Positions 59,269 through 64,000 of a DNA stretch of 64,000 nucleotides are shown here, in pieces. Source of the stretch: Hanleya hanleyi (taxonomy: Eukaryota; Mollusca; Polyplacophora; Lepidopleurida; Hanleyidae); NCBI GenBank assembly GCA_036873755.1, contig JAVTVY010017181.1, positions 603,501 through 667,500 on the forward strand, read 5' to 3'. Positions within the stretch are counted from its first letter, which is position 1. Every line of letters begins with the position of its first letter. A program made the position numbers and the translations under genes. The notes below the pieces were generated by a model. The model was not told where the DNA came from and did no database searches. It was given only the letters and a program-made list of their open reading frames with translations.

Positions 59269-61420
59269 TGCGCATGCGCGGTGGCCCAAGGGTATGCAAA
59301 TAGACGTTTTGGAGCTAGGGAAGCCCCTAATGGGCCGATGGGGTCATATGAGATATCAAAGTGAAGCATTCGTGAAGGGGCATCTGATGGACTGGGTGTG
59401 GGGTTGAAATATCGGCATTCTGCGCATGCACGGTGGCCCAAGGGTATGCAAATAGACGTTTTGGTATCTAGGGGAGCCAATAATGGTCCGATGGAGTTGT
59501 ATGAGGTATCAAAGTGAAGCCTAGGTGAAGGGGTATTTGATGGCTGGGTGGGTGCATGTAAAATTTTTCCTGAAAAAAAAAATACGGAACACGGACTTTA
59601 TCGAAAAACCTGGGAAAATGCCTATATGGGGTATGAGGGGTATATAGGTCGCCGGGCTTAACGGGGCTTGTCTATCAATAGAGTTATCTCCCCTAGTTCC
59701 AGGGTGGGTGTATGTAAAAATTTTCCTGAAAAAATACGGAATACGGACTTTATCCTAAATTACGGAAAATGCCTATATGGGGTATGGGAGGTATAGGACC
59801 ATCCTGGGAAACGTACTTCTATACATTTGCGGTAGGGTTGTGAGGTCTCGTTTTACTCGTCTCGTCATTTAGAACATGATAGGAAGTGTCCCCGTGCGAA
59901 TCGGTGAAATTTTTGAAAAAAAGTCACCGAACCCCATATAGTCCCATACTGAGGGTATAGGATCAATGTTTGTCCCCCTGGGAAACGTACTTCTATACAT
60001 TTGCGGTAGGGTTGTGGGGTCTCGTTTTACTCGTCTCGTCATTTAGAACATGATAGGAAGTGTCCCCGTGCGAATCGGTGAAATTTTTGAAAAAAGTCAC
60101 CGAGCCCCATATAGTCCCATACTGGGGTATAAGTTCAATGTTTATCCCCCTGGGAAACGTACTTCTATACATTTGCGGTAGGGTTGTGGGGTCTCGTTTT
60201 ACTCGTCTCGTCATTTAGAACACGATAGGAAGTGTTGCGGAGCGAATCGGTGAAATCTTTGAAAAAAGTCACCGAGGCCTGGGTAGGCCCATAGGCCTAT
60301 ACTGCATGGCTATGGGTGTATAGGGCCATACGGGGTGGACATGTTGGAGTCTAGGTGAGTCCCTAATGGTCCAATGGGGTCGAGTGAGGTCTTATTTTGA
60401 AGCTCTCGTGGAGGAGCACTTGACTACACTAATGGTTCGTCCGTGTTCAATAGTCTGCGTATGCGCAGTCTGGCCGTAGTATAGAAAACAGGCATTTTGG
60501 GTGCTATGTAGGGGTGTGTTTGGGTTAGAAATGAGCTAATCACGGTTCGAATGGGTCGTGTGAGGTGTCAAAGTGAAGCTTGTGTGGGGTAGAGTCAGAA
60601 TGGTGTGTTTTTGAATGCATGTCGCGTTAATCTGCGCATGCGCAGTTGGTTGTAGTAAGTAAAGTGGCCATTTTGGGGCAGTGAAGGAAGGTATTTGGGG
60701 TCGAGATGGGCTATTCACGGTTCGAATGCGTCCTGGAAGGTGTCATCTTGTAGTTCTCGGGGTGTACATTCAGATTTGAGGGATGTTCGCGTCATCTGTG
60801 ACGTCATCGGTGACGTCATCGGTACGAGTAGTAGCGAAAGTGGACATTTTCGGGCAGTACATGAAGGTATTTGGGGTCGAGATGGGCTATTCACGGTTCG
60901 AATGCGTCCTGGAAGGTGTCATCTTGTAGTTCTCGGGGTGTACATTCCGATTTGAGGGATGTCCGCGTCATCTTGGGGTCGAGTGAGGTCTTATTTTGAA
61001 GCTATCGTGAAGGAGCATCCCACTGGGCTAATGGTTCGTCCGTGTTCAATAGTCTGCGCATGCGCAGCCTAGCCCGTAATATAGAAACCAGACATTTTGG
61101 GGGTATGTGGGTGTGTGTTTGGGTTAGAGATGGACTATTCACGGTTCGAATGGGTCGTGGAAGGTGTCAAAGTGAAGCTTGTGTGGGTTAGAGTCAGGAT
61201 GGCGTGTTTTTAAGTGCAAGTCGCGTCAATCTGAGCATGCGCAGCCTGGCCGTAGTAGAGAAAACAGGCATTTTCGGGGTATGTGGGTGTGTGTTTGGGG
61301 TAGAGATGGACTATTCACGGTCCGAATGGGTCGTGGAAGGTGTCAAAGTGAAGCTTGTGTGGGTTAGAGTCAGAATGATGTGCTTTTTAAGTGCAAACCC
61401 CGTCAATCTGCGCATGCGCA
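59269..61420. promoter_or_regulatory. NRF1-type palindromes in the array
   Basis: TGCGCATGCGCA or one-base variants start at 59269, 59421, 60456, 60633, 61055, 61232 and 61409. This is the canonical NRF1 (alpha-Pal) sequence. Binding is not demonstrated. Confidence 0.5.
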
Positions 61421-61946
61421 GTTGGTTGTAATAAGTAAGGTGGTCATTTTGGGGCAGTGAATGAGGGTATTTGGGGTCGAGATGGGCTATTCAGGATTCG
61501 AATGCGTCCTGGAAGGTGTCATCTTGTAGTTCTCGGGGTGTACATTCCGATTTAAGGGATGTTCCCGTCATCTGTGACGTCATCGATGACGTCATCAGTA
61601 GGAGTAATAGCCAAAGTGTGCATTTTGAGGCAGTACAGGAAGGTATTTGGTGTAGAGATGGACCATCCCTTATCCGAATGCGTCGTGGGAGGTGTCATCT
61701 CGTAGTTCTCGGGGTGCAGACCCCGATTTGGGGACTGTCCACAGCATCTGTGACGTCATTGGTGACGTCATCAATAGGAGTAGTAGCGAAAGTGAGCCTT
61801 TTGGGGTAGTGAAGGATGTTATTTGGTGTAGAGATGGACCATCTGCGGTGCGAATGCGTCATGGGAGGTGTCATGTTGTAGCTCTTGGCGTGAAGACCCC
61901 AATTTGAGAGATATTTACAGCATCTGTGACGTCATTGGTGACGTCA
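60799..61946. promoter_or_regulatory. Four CRE pairs (TGACGTCA), 12 bp apart
   Basis: TGACGTCA occurs at 60799 and 60811, 61575 and 61587, 61751 and 61763, 61927 and 61939. All eight are full palindromes and each pair is spaced 12 bp start to start. The consensus is the classical CREB/ATF site. Confidence 0.6.
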
Positions 61947-62224
61947 TCAGTAGGAGTATTAGCGAAAGTGGGCGTTTTTTAGCAGTGAAGGTTGTTACTT
62001 GGGGTAGACATGGACCATCCGCGGTGCGAATGCGTCGTGTGAGGTGTCACCTTGTAGCAACGCCCACCAACGCCATTCTGAATGCTTCAACGCCCTGGTG
62101 AAATAGCTCAGAAGCTCTGATATTCCATGGAATTGTCACTAATTCTTCGAAATGCAGTGATGCCCGTCAACGCCCGTCGTTACACCTTAACACTCTAACA
62201 TAACGCCATGATATAGACCGGAGA

Positions 62225-62285
62225 GAGAACAACAACAGCAACAACAACAAGGATGACACATGAGAGAACAACAACAACAAGAAGT
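62225..62285. repeat. AAC-rich microsatellite
   Basis: Interrupted (AAC)n runs at ~62229-62251 and ~62266-62281. Confidence 0.8.
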
Positions 62286-62369
62286 TTTTTTCATATAGTT
62301 TATTCTCCCCAATGTTACATCATACCCACGCTGGGGGAGCCGCGTTGGGTATATTTACAATTCAAGAAG

Positions 62370-62515
62370 ATTCTTTTCCAATCAGAGGCCACCATTTGCA
62401 AGTTTCATATTCGTTCCTGTCCGTTAGATGTATTCTCGGCTACTCTTGTCCAATCAGAAGTCGCCATTTCAGAAAGTTCCATCTTCAGCCATGTTCGCTC
62501 TGAACCGTTTGTTCT
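62370..62515. repeat. Imperfect ~78-bp direct repeat with CCAATCAGA boxes
   Basis: CCAATCAGAGGCCACCATTT (62379) and CCAATCAGAAGTCGCCATTT (62451) start two related segments. CCAAT boxes are common in vertebrate-like and invertebrate promoters, but no transcript start can be assigned here. Confidence 0.45.
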
Positions 62516-62612
62516 AATCGTCATCGGGCAGGCCAGGATACCGTTGAGGCCACATATACTCAGATAGTTGTTTGTGCATTCTGAGTATCTATCAGTGCAT
62601 GGGTGAATACTT

Positions 62613-63536
62613 TCATCCGACGGGGATGGTGGTCAGTTTAACCATGAAGAACGTAACATTGGTCACCCTCTCCACTTGCCATTTTGTGTTGGGGCGTTGT
62701 TGTTGGGCCCATTCCAAACTATCCACGCTGTCCAGTTCCTTCAGCATCGTCTCCAGTGACGCACGATGGATAATGGTGAAAGGCTGGTCAAACACCCGGG
62801 TATTATTGCTGGGATAAAAGTAACGGAGCTGGTCTGTCTCTTTATGGCGAAGAATGTATCCAAAAGTGAGATTTAACTTGAAGGCTGTATCTTGGTCGTT
62901 GAAGATGGCTTCCACGTAGCTACGTAGACGGATGTTTTCTTCCAACCGGAAATTATATAAGTCCAATATCGGGCGATGCCGATGAAAACAGTGTCGGATC
63001 ATGTACCAATGGCGTCGATACATCTCACGCACTGGATGATCTTCGGGTAAGAGATCGCTGGGAACATTCACCGCATCTTCCAGAAAAGGTTCGATGTTGT
63101 CAGGCGTATGACTCAAAACCGTAACGGTGGAGTCCAGCTGGAAATCCAGGCTCTTAAGAACTGTGGGTACAGGCGGGCTCTCCGTCATCGCACCACCCGT
63201 GGAGTTCGTCTCCCCGGGCTTATCTTCACTGGGTCTGACCTTTTGCGGCTCCTCTTCAGTAGGAAGTTGTCGCCCAAATCGTAGAGACGGGACATGAATC
63301 AAACGCTGATGCCGTCTTAACTGACTGCGTCGTTTGAAGAGTTCACCACAATCCTTACATTGTTCCGTCGTGCCCTCGTGGACTGAGCGTTCGTGGTGCA
63401 GTAAATGATCCTCCCGATTAAATGACCGTGCGCAGGTTATACAAGTATGTCGTGCACCGTTGTGGATGGAGGCCTCGTGGCGTCGTAATTTTTCTGGGCG
63501 AGTAAATGACTTCTGGCAAGTTGCGCAAGTGAACAT
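62613..63536 (-). CDS. C2H2 zinc-finger protein of a mobile-element-associated family (copy A)
   Basis: Intact 307-codon, apparently single-exon frame from the ATG at 63536. Three classical C2H2 fingers (C-x2-C-x12-H-x4-H) occupy residues 4-25, 32-53 and 60-81. A Pro/Glu/Ser linker follows, then a conserved-looking domain (~150-307) with YNFRLEENIRL, LNLTFGYILRHKET, RPNTKW and VTNVTFF. I know the last blocks from the N-terminal region of multi-copy invertebrate proteins linked to Polinton-type DNA polymerases; that link is an inference, and no polymerase domain follows here. A TATA box and initiator-like site sit just upstream. The frame ends earlier than copy B: one base fewer near 62625 shifts it to a TGA, whereas the aligned frame of B continues ~18 codons. 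Fingers imply nucleic-acid binding in the nucleus. Confidence 0.75.
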   Translation of the reverse strand: MFTCATCQKSFTRPEKLRRHEASIHNGARHTCITCARSFNREDHLLHHERSVHEGTTEQCKDCGELFKRRSQLRRHQRLIHVPSLRFGRQLPTEEEPQKVRPSEDKPGETNSTGGAMTESPPVPTVLKSLDFQLDSTVTVLSHTPDNIEPFLEDAVNVPSDLLPEDHPVREMYRRHWYMIRHCFHRHRPILDLYNFRLEENIRLRSYVEAIFNDQDTAFKLNLTFGYILRHKETDQLRYFYPSNNTRVFDQPFTIIHRASLETMLKELDSVDSLEWAQQQRPNTKWQVERVTNVTFFMVKLTTIPVG

Positions 63537-63553
63537 CTTGGTGGTTGACAGAG

Positions 63554-63589
63554 TGTCTGATGAAACGGCAAGGCCGCTTCCCTTTTATA
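63554..63589 (-). promoter_or_regulatory. TATA box and initiator of the zinc-finger gene
   Basis: On the minus strand TATAAAA (63589-63583) is followed 31 bp later by TCAGACA (63560-63554), close to the TCA-type initiator, and the ATG lies 22 bp after the predicted start A (63558). The spacing is that of a core pol II promoter. Confidence 0.7.
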
Positions 63590-63700
63590 GCACGCTAGCT
63601 GTTGGTCTATTTTTAGCACACTCAGTTCAACTACCTACCGGATGTAGGCTGTTTCTAATCGTCATCGGGCAGGCCAGGATACCGTTGAGGAAACATATCC

Positions 63701-64000
63701 TCAGACAGTTGTTTGCGCATTCTCAGTATCTTTCAGTGCACGGGTGAATACTTTCAGTCGATGGGGGTGGTGGGTCAGTTTAACCACGAAGAACGTAACA
63801 TTGGTGACCCTCTCCACTATCCATTTGGTGTTGGGACGCTGTTCATAGGCCCATTCCAAGGGATCCACAGTGTTCAGTTGGGCCAGCATCGTCTCTAGCG
63901 ACGCCCGATTGGTGATTGTGAAAGGATGGTCGTACACTGGGTTGATGGCACTGGAATAGAAAAAGCACAATTCACGCGTCATCTTATGGCATAAGGTGTA
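63701..64000 (-). CDS. C2H2-associated protein, copy B (3' part, runs off the window)
   Basis: The minus frame is open from the window edge to the TGA at 63701 and aligns with residues ~235-307 of copy A (shared HKxTxxL, RASLETML, RPNTKW, VERVTNVTFF). It continues with KVFTRALKDTENAQTTV. Its 3' flank (63655-63700, CTAATCGTCATCGGGCAGG...) is nearly identical to that of copy A (62517-62570), so gene plus flank was duplicated in tandem with a ~1.14-kb unit. The finger region, if present, lies beyond 64000. Confidence 0.75.
   Translation of the reverse strand, partial: YTLCHKMTRELCFFYSSAINPVYDHPFTITNRASLETMLAQLNTVDPLEWAYEQRPNTKWIVERVTNVTFFVVKLTHHPHRLKVFTRALKDTENAQTTV

Larger units (their letters stand above)
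59080..62075. repeat. Satellite-like array, ~172-181 bp units, several subfamilies
   Basis: Opens with three ~18-bp GCGGTGATGCGGTTTTGG units (59090-59135). It then holds units with CTGGGTGTGGGGTTGAA (59220-59560), three units starting GGGAAACGTACTTC (59806, 59980, 60152; periods 174 and 172), and a longer series with TTCGAATGxGTCxTGGAAGG (60719, 60898, 61498, 61676, 61854; periods ~178-179) and TCGTGGAAGGTGTCAAAGTG (periods ~181). CRE pairs and TGCGCATGCGCA palindromes recur within units. Reading frames of 60-112 codons in it repeat each other and are not genes. Confidence 0.85.

Noticed and set aside
59232..62101. Frames of 60-112 codons in the CRE/NRF1 array
   Set aside because: They repeat each other at the unit period and have no start, stop or composition logic of a gene.

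Overview
This is a gene-poor, repeat-rich stretch of an animal nuclear genome. The support is one tRNA gene without encoded CCA and with a pol III T-run, a near-complete two-ORF non-LTR retrotransposon, Penelope-like relics, many TIR-bounded non-autonomous DNA elements, a splice donor, and no operons or Shine-Dalgarno spacing. The mixture of elements resembles marine invertebrate genomes (mollusc, brachiopod, annelid or lancelet type), but the species cannot be fixed from the sequence. No conserved single-copy host protein gene was recognised.

Layout. 0-6 kb: an exon of a Myb/SANT-like protein with a perfect splice donor (minus strand), two CCATGG-rich minisatellites and an OTU-like relic. 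6.2-12.4 kb: a LINE with ORF1 (cysteine/PHD-type fingers plus coiled coil) and ORF2 (endonuclease plus reverse transcriptase, broken by one stop and one frameshift). 13.6 kb: tRNA-Val(TAC). 15.1-17.5 kb: a decayed element with inverted ends that contain the 3' end of one gene, around a degenerate P-loop ATPase resembling the packaging ATPases of Polinton/adintovirus-type elements. 17.9-19.4 kb: a reverse transcriptase relic inferred to be Penelope-like, with relatives of its 3' region at 41.6-42.3 and 45.2-46.0 kb, and a separate GIY-YIG nuclease relic at 43.6-44.1 kb.

25.3-27.7 kb: two long inverted-repeat elements; one carries a 145-bp MITE with an exact 8-bp target duplication, and its opposite arm is the empty site. 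27.7-32.4 kb: a repeat carrying five nuclear-receptor DR1 elements, followed by a 157-bp tandem array that was split by a 5'-truncated LINE. 34.5-38.5 kb: a TA-flanked element containing a nested 1.9-kb inverted repeat. 39.6-41.6 kb: a second, unrelated, 5'-truncated LINE. 49.6 kb: a TTAA-flanked MITE. 52.8-53.4 kb: a large foldback built from a GGATGCGAAG-type minisatellite. 53.7-54.6 kb: a tRNA-like sequence whose A and B boxes were separated by a TA-flanked MITE.

59.1-62.1 kb: a satellite-like array of about 178 bp units carrying NRF1-type palindromes (TGCGCATGCGCA) and four pairs of CREs (TGACGTCA), each pair exactly 12 bp apart. 62.5-64 kb: tandemly duplicated, apparently intronless C2H2 zinc-finger genes on the minus strand. 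The complete copy has a TATA box and an initiator-like site at canonical spacing. This right edge is the part most likely to hold something active and undescribed.
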